IMG/VR virus record: IMGVR_UViG_3300027467_000353
Span: 1 to 28,934 of that record
Reading direction: 5' to 3' (one strand)
DNA: 28,934 nt
Origin: a virus
Made by a program: the position numbers and the translations under genes. A model generated the notes under the pieces. The model ran no database searches. It was not told the DNA's origin and worked only from the letters and a program-made list of their open reading frames with translations. Below are positions 23,201-28,934 of this stretch, piece by piece (the stretch's first letter is position 1; every line of letters starts with the position of its first letter).

Positions 23201-24578
23201 GGATGCTGTTAACCTAAGAAGCTTGACATTTAATAATTTACAAGAGTTTTCAGTCACTAATGTTCAAGCAGCAGACGTTATTGCATTCACCGGTGCAGGT
23301 AACAGTGCTATCAATGCTAGAATCACTGGCGATATTACTTTTGATCTAAGACCAGGTGTTGACAGTGCATTAAATCAACTAGATGCACAGATCAATGCTG
23401 GCGCAATTTTAAATGCGGATATTAACGCATCAGCGGCCATTGACCAAAGTAAATTGAATATGACCGCTGCCTCAACTAGAGGTAACGCTACAGGTATTAC
23501 CCAAGCAGACAGAGGATTGGCTAGTTTTGATTCTAATCAGTTTAATGCTACCAGCGGATGGATCAGTCTCAAAGACAATGGAATATTAGCCAGCAAGATT
23601 GAACAGATCTCTACAAAAACTGTGTTGGGTAATTCGACACTGAGCACAGGTAATGTTAGTGCTGTGGCATTTACCACAGTGATCAATGACGGTGGTGCTG
23701 TTAAGAAAACACAATATAGTTCGTCAGGTTTCTTAAGAAGAACAGGCGGAACTGGAGCATCGGATGGTGACTACACCGTCATTGATGCTGCTGCTGGTTC
23801 AAGTTCCAGTGTAGAGGCTAGCAAACTTATCCTTAGAGATACCAATGGAGACTTTGGTGCTAGAACCGCTGACCTACAATCTATCAAAATCGATACTAAT
23901 TTAGCTATCGATACTGCCACAGCAGGTTCAGGTGGATACATTAGATTCTATGGTTACAATACAGCGGGCGGTATTTTAGTTTCCGACGGAACGTTGGCCA
24001 TTGATAAAAAGACTGCTTACTGGAATGATTCTCATCAATTCAAAACACAAAATGGTGTTTCAGATGCTCCGATAACCTGTTCAAGTATTCAAACGCTAGC
24101 ATTGACTACTGGTGGTAATACCACTTCAGGAACTATCACAGGACGTTGGACACTAACTGGAACTTCGCCAAATGAATCGAGATTACAGGCAACATATTCC
24201 GCTGACTTGGCAGAATATTACGAAGGCGATAAAGAATACGATGTAGGCACAGTTCTTGTATTCGGCGGAGACAAAGAAGTTACTACAAGTAATATTAAAG
24301 GCGACACACGAGTAGCAGGTGTTGTATCGAATACCGCAGCATTTGTAATGTATGATGCATGTCCAGGATTTAAAAACTTGGTTGCACTACAAGGTCGTGT
24401 TCCATGTCGCGTAGCTGGAAAAATTAAGAAAGGTGATTTATTAATTACTTCGTCCATAGCCGGTGTAGCCATAGCCGCTGTAGGCGATGTGAAAGTAGGA
24501 ACAGTAGTAGGTAAAGCACTACAAAACTACGATTCAGATCATATCGGAACAATTGAAATTGCGGTAGGGAGAACATAA
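17232..24578 (+). CDS. Giant modular virion adhesin/tail fibre protein (2448 aa)
   Basis: Residues 1-36 hold an N-terminal module (VGNDGTGDSIRDSFRKVNDN then FRELY) shared with the next three genes. Around residues 535-570 (VESGIYEENYPLRVPQNTSI) is the start of a pectin-lyase-type beta-helix. Three related blocks near residues 650, 915 and 1060 contain YNSxTCxRDxGxI and a following YDL/FDL, two of them preceded by ETVAWI. Near 1231 is MPGNRSILGNDFTQVNDMGY. Around 1505-1700 come three repeats of the TTYYIIS / GTHR type common in phage fibres. The C-terminal region (from about 2326, DLAEYYEGDKEYDVGTVLVF, ending GTIEIAVGRT) resembles the terminal domains of phage appendages that cleave themselves or act as chaperones. 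Expected to be a host-contacting virion protein. It ends in TAATG with the next gene. Confidence 0.85.
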   Translation: MARKVIDIGSVGNDGTGDSIRDSFRKVNDNFRELYSSLGLGERLTFIALDDTPATYVGQENAVLAVNRTTDGLKFKQIAAGTGIVIDNITNESEIRISTQFSEISGDPSPQLGGDLSARSGGNQWRIEDLTTPVSADEAANKGYTDTKISKAGVDAIDPATGLKNPSFGRMTGPLILSRNPEPEDDTIYGGLVAATKAYVDNSSFGSVTNLYVALSGQDDRPGVSPTLQGRALAYAFRTLEAALKKAEEIQLESRQELGPYQKLLTFNNGTGTCTLTDIDSSPLSGAGFAATVKMSVDTITANNNGVNYNVGDRLTLSGGTVASGGGPAVIEVLSTATTPGAIVTFRVVSTGVYTALPGSTGVTTTTDSAFGSGATFNVTYKVNSVAITNGGTGYSLVSVRITGGGGTGAFGTAVVSGGVIASIVIDDQGSGFTTLPTIVADLPRFLIRTDNYRTDFTGDVLTNTPTAYRGRDIREGLFLKGVNSGALAQILSHSGALDSGGNEIFDCDIKYGAFELGEPIMYGDAARSTQVTILVESGIYEENYPLRVPQNTSIVGDEFRRVIIRPRQGTSSSPWAFMKFRRDLTNDGLTTATQEFGYHYLQDSSQPVYPKVDNKGAYKLAAALLTLNRQFLAEETVAWIDDQITAGTAPFTTTFTYNSRTCKRDAGLIIDALIFDLKWGGYNRTISAALKYYQNASGLIAITTQLSQTLAAVDRLNVIARQVVNNVAVTRNQTDYDQVIDTAYIAESGAIDVIDDLFAALKDVMDGSGSVNYPKENDQMDVFLANDAVRWQAITAQGHGGFMCVLDPEGQILAKSPYAQECASFSKSIDAQTFAGGIFVDGFAGNLEFKITSVISPTRLEVTGLDRYPQLPCSFIYLDTVYRINYIRDFVYNKDGSTATFVLDETTQWPYSVFTYNESICNRDVGLIIDGVGYDVVFQTNYHARKSGSTYRLANAEVVIDSQKDLTVRAITYAHELARAAVSDTTSQNTIDNSSTIITKIVNRGLVYSPTLILTNPPGLSTNLANAKTLLLANVDYIKDETVAWINAQIAGNIAPFTTAFVYDSITCARDVGFICEAVAYDLIYGGNSQTRDAGLKYYDGVGSAITNQIVGQVSQTAAALTYTKYLIKQVIQNLAPATSYSTTPRVTGTGASATEAATVETLMSNLVATVSGGVGSAPSETLPNLSAYSYTAALVTARTALQTNKSTIQTQTIGFVNTNANRFEILMPGNRSILGNDFTQVNDMGYGIFATNGALVEAVSMFTYYCYTSYYSLNGAQIRSVAGSSAHGVYALVAEGSDPLEVSTPTTMYFDMAQRVDCYYPSPSFANTTGGLFIYVTNYDYEPLNNSELEVDHGNLIYRYPVTSVTTADLPTGVARLNLTSDTTGNFDGLYASVSNGTKMSIRANSQIILTGGLQDVAVRPSTGLRLAESDDVYRVLQFEEYTDTTNEPYGVRFTAGSPGTVSLTTTVTTIATNVCTTNTNHRLRIGDKFIPTSTANGFTAGTTYYIISIPAYNQFTVSTSPTGSVTTLTNGTGLTIVGRRTHRFLEKFTVSFTTTGTLPTGYSVGTTYYIISDGLTNTDFRLSATDNGAPITIPSAGSGTHRLFLEGLTKTTLRENYNYIDLTYYQPAEYVSGTTATCTITIASPAVITRASHGFVAGDVIKFTTNGGLPTGISLSKNYFVISTGLTLNTFRISEAPGGTAVDTSGIQSGTHTVGKVTGRAGDTNFAVVALSPSDTARADGAKFVFKGEEYTISNYENETDTGQPYGRVNLNRALVDPINAYQNSHTIKAAVPIRTDGADGTLTIRISLTRVTGHDLLEIGTGSYADTNYPNEIYGPPVNAVNDANETEERDVGRVFYVTTDQFGNFRVGPYFAVDQGTGRVSFSAAIALSNLDGIGFKRGVPISEFSTDSGMTDNATDTVPTENATRTYIDRRLGLSHGGSPIVGTNLIPPISGGFMALDGQLAMKGAMDLGSNKIINLSNPTNPQDAVNLRSLTFNNLQEFSVTNVQAADVIAFTGAGNSAINARITGDITFDLRPGVDSALNQLDAQINAGAILNADINASAAIDQSKLNMTAASTRGNATGITQADRGLASFDSNQFNATSGWISLKDNGILASKIEQISTKTVLGNSTLSTGNVSAVAFTTVINDGGAVKKTQYSSSGFLRRTGGTGASDGDYTVIDAAAGSSSSVEASKLILRDTNGDFGARTADLQSIKIDTNLAIDTATAGSGGYIRFYGYNTAGGILVSDGTLAIDKKTAYWNDSHQFKTQNGVSDAPITCSSIQTLALTTGGNTTSGTITGRWTLTGTSPNESRLQATYSADLAEYYEGDKEYDVGTVLVFGGDKEVTTSNIKGDTRVAGVVSNTAAFVMYDACPGFKNLVALQGRVPCRVAGKIKKGDLLITSSIAGVAIAAVGDVKVGTVVGKALQNYDSDHIGTIEIAVGRT

Positions 24579-26359
24579 TGCCATTAGAACAGATAACATC
24601 AGGCTCACCACCGTTACTATGGAGTAACGTTAATGACGCATTTACAAAAATAAATGCTAATTTTGAAACATTAGCAGCGTCAATAGGTGGCGGTGGATCT
24701 TTAATTGATTTTGAACAGTTTGATAACAATGTTATCCCTGCTACATCAAATTCTATTAGATTAGGTGATATCATTAAGCCTTGGAAACGCTTACACGTTG
24801 ACAGTTATCGAGACAACCTAACAGACACAATGAATGGACTTTGGTTAGGATCAGCACATATCAAAGGAATTGATACAAGTGTGGATCTTCCAAGTGGTTC
24901 AACTGTTGCTGGTAATTTGATCATTGATCCAGAGAAAACATTTTTCAAACGTGTGTCTGTAGATGATTTCAACGTTGTCGAAGCCAACGAATTTAGTGAT
25001 ACATTAAATCTCGCAGCCGGAGCTGCTATGCAGTTAGTGGTTGATTCATCTGCAGAGAGAATTACAATTAATAATGCAGGTGTAACTGGTTTAATTGGCG
25101 GCACTGCAATCTCAGTGAGCGCAGCTACAGGAAATATCACAGTAACTAATACAGGTGTTACAAGTTTATCAAATACAACAACATTACCTAGCGGACTAAC
25201 CGCAGGATCTGGAATCACAGTCAGTGCCGCTAACGGTGCTGTGATGATCACTAACACAGGTGTTTTACAAGTTCAACAAGGTTTCGGTATCACTGTATCG
25301 ACTGATGTATCTACAGGTATTGCAACTATTTCAAACTCTGCTCCGGCACAGGTTACATTTAGAAACTATGTGATCAATGGTGATAATTTAAATCCGATCG
25401 TAGCAGACAGCACATCCGATACCCTGTATATCAATACCGGTTATGGATTAACCACTACCAAAGATCCTTCTACAGATACTATTAATATTGCCCTAAATCA
25501 AAGAATAGATATTTTAGGTTCTGTGTTCGGTGACGATAGTGCTCTGTTAGTTGACGGAGTTATGGGTAGAATTATAGCACCGGTTTATACATCAACACTT
25601 AGAACTTCGGAAACAAAAATTGTATTAGGCTTAGATGCTGGAGGTGCTGGCATAAATGCCATAGCCATAGGAGAAATGGCTGGGCAATATACACAAGGTA
25701 ATAGAGCGTTGGCTGTAGGATTCCAAGCAGGATTACAGAACCAAGGTGTAAGAGGTATTGCTATCGGTCAGGCCGCAGCTAATAGTAATCAAGGTGATAA
25801 TGGTATAGCTATAGGTGAAACGGCAGCTGCCTCTGCACAAGGAATCAATGCTATCGCTATTGGTCAAAATGCAGGAATTACAAATCAAGGTGCCAGTGCG
25901 ATAGCCATAGGTGCGTTTTCCGCTGGTGATAGTCAAGGTGCTAATGCTATCGCCATAGGTAGATCAGCCACAGGTAATAATCAAGTAGGCGGCAGCATAG
26001 TTATAAATGCCAGCGGTGCAGCACTGAATTCAACTGGTGCAGGATTTTATGTTAATCCGGTTAGATCAACTACGTCATCTGCTAGACCATTAGTATACAA
26101 TGCATCAACTAGCGAAATATTTTACACATCAACATTAGAATTTATAAACAGCACTATTTCAACAACTGACTCTTCTGGTTTGACCGTAGATGTTCAGACA
26201 ACATTTAACTCAGATGTGTTGATGGAAAATGATCTAACAGTTAACAATACACTACTAGTTAGGGGCAGTAAAATCATACTGTTAAACGATTTTAAATCGT
26301 TGGTAGCAGCCAGTGTCGATTTCGCTGACTTCAAAGCAAGAGTAGCTGCATTAGTATAA
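24578..26359 (+). CDS. Virion fibre protein with YadA-like head repeats
   Basis: A 593-aa protein. The N-terminus LWSNVNDAFTKINANFETLA is a divergent copy of the KVNxNFxEL module. The middle is beta-rich with repeated ITVSAANGAVMITNTG-type units (about residues 175-270). Residues 356-483 are eight exact 16-residue units of the form xQGxNAIAIGxxAxxx, the left-handed beta-roll repeat of YadA and other trimeric adhesin heads. FYVNPVRSTTSSARPLVYN follows, a motif I associate with appendages of aquatic phages. The C-terminus contains NDLTVNNTLLVRG. It probably forms a trimeric fibre that touches the host. GGGAG precedes the ATG, which overlaps the stop of the giant gene. Confidence 0.82.
   Translation: MPLEQITSGSPPLLWSNVNDAFTKINANFETLAASIGGGGSLIDFEQFDNNVIPATSNSIRLGDIIKPWKRLHVDSYRDNLTDTMNGLWLGSAHIKGIDTSVDLPSGSTVAGNLIIDPEKTFFKRVSVDDFNVVEANEFSDTLNLAAGAAMQLVVDSSAERITINNAGVTGLIGGTAISVSAATGNITVTNTGVTSLSNTTTLPSGLTAGSGITVSAANGAVMITNTGVLQVQQGFGITVSTDVSTGIATISNSAPAQVTFRNYVINGDNLNPIVADSTSDTLYINTGYGLTTTKDPSTDTINIALNQRIDILGSVFGDDSALLVDGVMGRIIAPVYTSTLRTSETKIVLGLDAGGAGINAIAIGEMAGQYTQGNRALAVGFQAGLQNQGVRGIAIGQAAANSNQGDNGIAIGETAAASAQGINAIAIGQNAGITNQGASAIAIGAFSAGDSQGANAIAIGRSATGNNQVGGSIVINASGAALNSTGAGFYVNPVRSTTSSARPLVYNASTSEIFYTSTLEFINSTISTTDSSGLTVDVQTTFNSDVLMENDLTVNNTLLVRGSKIILLNDFKSLVAASVDFADFKARVAALV
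25643..26026 (+). repeat. Eight tandem 48-bp coding repeats (AIAIG beta-roll)
   Basis: Eight in-frame units of exactly 48 bp. Each encodes 16 residues with the core AIAIG or a variant (ALAVG, GIAIG, SIVIN). Protein conservation exceeds DNA identity, so selection acts on the fold. Continuous unit length without spacers excludes a CRISPR array. Confidence 0.9.
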
Positions 26360-26370
26360 GGGGCGCATAA

Positions 26371-27819
26371 ATGACTAAACAAACAATTAACGTAGGCGCA
26401 ACTGCAAATGATAGAACTGGTGACAGTCTAAGAACTGCTTTTAACAAAGTCAACGAAAACTTTACAGAATTATATGTTGCTCTAGGGCTAGATAACAATG
26501 GTTTAAATTTAGGAGCATTTACATTTACTGGTAGTGTATTAAGCACAGACGACAGCACAAATATCACAATAGATCGTCCTGTAACAGTCAATGGTGAAAT
26601 AAAAGTTCACGGAGATATTACTCCAGAAAGAAATGATATCAATTTAGGAAGCTCATCTAAACCTTTCAAGAGTCTGTATGTTAGTAACAATACAATTTAT
26701 ATCGGAGGTTCCGCTCTAGGAATAAACCAGTCAGGTCAACTCACTGTTGCAGGATCGGAGGTTGGTGGTAGCACAGATAGATTATCTAACGGTGGGGACG
26801 AAGTTGTGTTAATCGGTGGTGCTAATCCCTACACATTATTTCCTGCTATAACAGGCGGGGATCAACTACAGATACAAGGTGCTGAAGTTAGTTCAGTATC
26901 GGGAGGTCTTGCACTTACTTCACAAGGTAACCTAAATATTATATCAAATGGTTCTGGCACGGCACCCGGGGGATCAAAGAATTGGACATTTGGCAATGAT
27001 GGTAATTTGTCGTTACCATGGGGCGGCAGTATTTTAGCCTACGACACAGGTGCTGTCGATTTAGCTGCGGCCACCGGCACCGACAGTTATATTGGTATGA
27101 CCTATGATTATCGCAATTGGATGTGGGTAGACACTGATGGGGCCTACATTCGATCTAGTAACGGTGATACCATAAAAACTTGGACCTTTGGCACAAATGG
27201 TTCATTAACATTCCCAAACTCAACTGTGCAGACTACTGCTTGGACTGGAGATCAAACAGTATCCACTACATCAAGTGTGAAGTTTAATACAATTAGGTCT
27301 AACATTCTAGCACCCCTGACTACAGGTGCTACACGCTACACTATTGCTAACATCGCTCCTGAGTCTCCTTGGACTAATCCTGTTATCACTATTACAGGCA
27401 CCATTGGCCCAGAGTGGGTTAACGGATCACAACTTGAAATCACAGGAGTGACTACACCCACACAGGCCAACGGCACTTGGTATGTGCAGTATCGTAGTGC
27501 TAACTCTTTTAGATTATTCAACGATGCAGGACTAACTAGTTCTCCCAATGCATCGAGTTGGGCAGCATATACCGGCAGCGGGATAGTTAAACTACCAGAT
27601 AGTCCTGCTAACCTCACTGTGGTTAATAATAGCAATACCTGGACATTTGGCACAAATGGCAGTCTAACATTCCCAAATGCAACTGTGCAGACTACTGCTT
27701 GGGCAGGAATACCCGGACCATATGCTGACGATAGTGCAGCGGCTACAGCAGGAGTTGCTGTGGGATATCCTTATCATAAAACAGGAACTAGCGGACAGGT
27801 ATTTGTAAGATTGAGTTAA
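26371..27819 (+). CDS. Virion fibre protein with repeated TWTFGTNG units
   Basis: A 482-aa protein. The N-terminus INVGATANDRTGDSLRTAFN followed by KVNENFTELY is the clearest copy of the shared module. Residues 85-115 (DINLGSSSKPFKSLYVSNNT) match a block seen in many phage appendages. Three related units near residues 205, 270 and 425 (NWTFGNDGNLSLP, TWTFGTNGSLTFPNSTVQTT and TWTFGTNGSLTFPNATVQTT) mark repeated beta domains. The last two are also alike in DNA. The C-terminus ends with HKTGTSGQVFVRLS, like a knob domain. AAGGGG lies before the ATG. Likely a tail or baseplate fibre. Confidence 0.8.
   Translation: MTKQTINVGATANDRTGDSLRTAFNKVNENFTELYVALGLDNNGLNLGAFTFTGSVLSTDDSTNITIDRPVTVNGEIKVHGDITPERNDINLGSSSKPFKSLYVSNNTIYIGGSALGINQSGQLTVAGSEVGGSTDRLSNGGDEVVLIGGANPYTLFPAITGGDQLQIQGAEVSSVSGGLALTSQGNLNIISNGSGTAPGGSKNWTFGNDGNLSLPWGGSILAYDTGAVDLAAATGTDSYIGMTYDYRNWMWVDTDGAYIRSSNGDTIKTWTFGTNGSLTFPNSTVQTTAWTGDQTVSTTSSVKFNTIRSNILAPLTTGATRYTIANIAPESPWTNPVITITGTIGPEWVNGSQLEITGVTTPTQANGTWYVQYRSANSFRLFNDAGLTSSPNASSWAAYTGSGIVKLPDSPANLTVVNNSNTWTFGTNGSLTFPNATVQTTAWAGIPGPYADDSAAATAGVAVGYPYHKTGTSGQVFVRLS
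27181..27243 (+). repeat. 63-bp repeat, copy 1 of 2
   Basis: Shares about 55 of 63 positions with 27640-27702. Both encode TWTFGTNGSLTFPN then a variable residue and VQTTAW. The 3' end AACTGTGCAGACTACTGCTT is identical in both, which suggests a recent duplication or gene conversion within the fibre gene. Confidence 0.85.
27640..27702 (+). repeat. 63-bp repeat, copy 2 of 2
   Basis: Second copy of the 27181-27243 unit, same reading frame, separated by about 400 bp of unrelated coding sequence. Confidence 0.85.
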
Positions 27820-27821
27820 CG

Positions 27822-27829
27822 GTTAAATA
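27822..27829 (+). promoter_or_regulatory. Possible late promoter before 27848
   Basis: GTTAAATA, six of eight positions of the late core, sits just after the stop of the preceding gene. It leaves a short leader with a GAGAG stretch before ATG 27848. Confidence 0.35.
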
Positions 27830-27847
27830 TTAAAAAGAGAGCGTATT

Positions 27848-28396
27848 ATGGCAATTCAAACAATCAACATAGGTAATCAAGTAAACGATGGTTTAGGTGA
27901 TGACCTACGCACGGCCTTTGAAAAAGTTAATGCTAACTTTACTGACCTTGTTTCAAACGTGTTTACCACAGCATCTAACATAGGCGACACCGGAACTGGT
28001 TTATTCAAACAAAAGGTCGGAGCAGATCTACAGTTCAAGAAATTAGTTTCTGGAACAAAGATTTTAATCGATGATGCTCCAAATTCTGTTATTATTAACA
28101 GCACAGCAGCAGATGCGTTTACTAGAATTGATACTAATGCAGGAACAGTTAATGCTAGCACCTTCCAACAAATTACTGTTCAAGGTGGCGACGATGTCGA
28201 TGTTACCGCATTAGGTTCTGTGATCACAGTCAATAACGTTATACCAGTAACAAAAATTTTAACCACCTACGACTTTGGGCCAATAACTGGAGCATTTACA
28301 AATACCTCACAACTAGCACTAGCATTTTCAAACGTAGACTTTGGAACTGTTACACTACCATCTACAGTCAATTTAGATTGCGGTAGTATCGTTTAA
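27848..28396 (+). CDS. Small virion protein with KVNxNF N-terminal module
   Basis: A 182-aa protein. INIGNQVNDGLGDDLRTAFE followed by KVNANFTDLV is the fourth copy of the shared N-terminal module. The rest is beta-rich: DTGTGLFKQKVGADLQFKKL, SGTKILIDDAPNSVIINS and VQGGDDVDVTALGSVITVNN, with no recognised domain. It is far shorter than its three relatives, so it may be a minimal adaptor made of the docking module plus one head domain. It ends just before AAGGAG of the next gene. Confidence 0.75.
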   Translation: MAIQTINIGNQVNDGLGDDLRTAFEKVNANFTDLVSNVFTTASNIGDTGTGLFKQKVGADLQFKKLVSGTKILIDDAPNSVIINSTAADAFTRIDTNAGTVNASTFQQITVQGGDDVDVTALGSVITVNNVIPVTKILTTYDFGPITGAFTNTSQLALAFSNVDFGTVTLPSTVNLDCGSIV

Positions 28397-28407
28397 GGAG
28401 CGGCTAG

Positions 28408-28934
28408 ATGGCTATTACTTGGCTAACACCAGCAGGAAGCCTAGGAATTATCACTGAACGTGTGATACAAAATATCACGATATCTGCATCTACAAATACT
28501 GCAAATCCAATTACCTATTCAGTAATTACAGGTAATCTACCAAGAGGTCTAAGATTACAAGGAAATCGAATAGTCGGTTCCCCAGTAGAAGTAAGAAAAT
28601 ACACAGAAAGCAGATTTGTTATACGTGCTTCAGACGGAGTAGATCTTGAGGATCGAACATTTTCTATATCAGTGGACGGTTCAGATGTTCCTCAATGGCT
28701 TACTAGAGAAGGATTCCTTAATGTAGGTTCGGGTGATGCATATTTTGTTTTAGACAACAGCTACGTAAACTTTGCACTTGACGTATACGATCCAGATTTA
28801 AATGCTGGTGAAACTTTAGAATTTTATCTAACTCCCACAGGCGGAGAACTTCCTCCAGGACTAAGTCTCAGCAAGGACGGTATAATATCAGGATTTACTG
28901 ATCCTATCTTTACAGTAGAATACAGCAGTAGTTT
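28408..28934 (+). CDS. Virion protein with putative Ig-like domains, 3' end outside window
   Basis: An open frame of more than 175 codons from ATG 28408, with AAGGAG 8 nt upstream, running off the window end. It starts MAITWLTPAGSLGIITERVI. SYS-type strands follow, with TYSVITGNLPRGLRLQGNRI and GSPVEV. A second unit reads GELPPGLSLSKDGIISGFTD. LPxGLxLxxxGxIxGxP is the signature of He_PIG/cadherin-like putative Ig domains, common in phage adhesins. No KVNxNF module is present at its N-terminus. It continues the late virion block. Confidence 0.78.
   Translation, partial: MAITWLTPAGSLGIITERVIQNITISASTNTANPITYSVITGNLPRGLRLQGNRIVGSPVEVRKYTESRFVIRASDGVDLEDRTFSISVDGSDVPQWLTREGFLNVGSGDAYFVLDNSYVNFALDVYDPDLNAGETLEFYLTPTGGELPPGLSLSKDGIISGFTDPIFTVEYSSS

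Noticed and set aside
24805-25257. 150-codon minus-strand frame in the fibre gene
   Set aside because: Antisense to a clear beta-repeat protein. Thr/Val/Ala-rich coding DNA readily leaves open frames on the other strand.
25643-26026. CRISPR-like tandem repetition
   Set aside because: The units are contiguous coding repeats of 48 bp without spacers and translate to an adhesin beta-roll.

Overview
The window looks like part of a T4-like tailed phage (myovirus) genome from an aquatic, AT-rich lineage, not a bacterial chromosome. The evidence is the tight packing with overlapping ATGA/TAATG junctions, T4-type late promoters of the form NATAAATA, and a block of very large repetitive virion proteins. 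Many of the small genes are also of kinds I associate with marine T4-like phages. The host is probably a Gram-negative proteobacterium. The phage carries a complete-looking IscU with the HscA-binding motif LPPVK, an ErpA-like and an IscA-like carrier, and a KDO-8-phosphate synthase. This fits a beta/gamma-type host with an ISC system and LPS better than a SUF-only host. The host call is inference.

Layout. (1) 1-3210, minus strand: an operon alternating radical SAM enzymes with SGNH/GDSL-like hydrolases (two of each; the last is cut by the window edge). (2) 3218-3363, plus strand: a promoter and an unusual class-II tRNA-like gene. (3) 3408-5502: a histone-H1-like (Hc1) protein, a coiled-coil protein, ThyX, a cupin and an unknown protein. 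(4) 5520-7886: a perfect consensus sigma70 promoter driving small proteins of unknown function. (5) 7883-9115: a second perfect sigma70 promoter and a 389-aa unknown protein. (6) 9128-13857: a fibre-like protein whose start lies in a striking inverted repeat, a Rossmann-like protein, QueD, a small membrane protein, KdsA, a DxD glycosyltransferase and an unknown protein. (7) 13854-17161: a stress and iron-sulfur island with UV endonuclease UvsE, a minus-strand Lys/Pro/Ala-rich protein, superoxide dismutase, a mini membrane protein, iscU-erpA-iscA and a minus-strand zinc-ribbon protein. (8) 17194-28934: virion adhesin/fibre genes, led by a 2448-aa protein and running off the window end.

How the parts may work together. 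The iscU-erpA-iscA genes could supply clusters to the two phage radical SAM enzymes and to host Fe-S enzymes during infection, while SOD protects those clusters and UvsE repairs UV damage. KdsA and the glycosyltransferase suggest remodelling of surface sugars. ThyX feeds dTMP synthesis and QueD makes a 7-deazaguanine precursor.

The most notable regulatory signal is a repeated arrangement in which a TAAATA late-promoter core sits 4-5 nt before an ATG with no Shine-Dalgarno sequence (9150, 11411, 15189 and 17161 on the minus strand). A sigma70 promoter lies just as close to the uvsE start. These genes may be translated from leaderless or nearly leaderless mRNAs.
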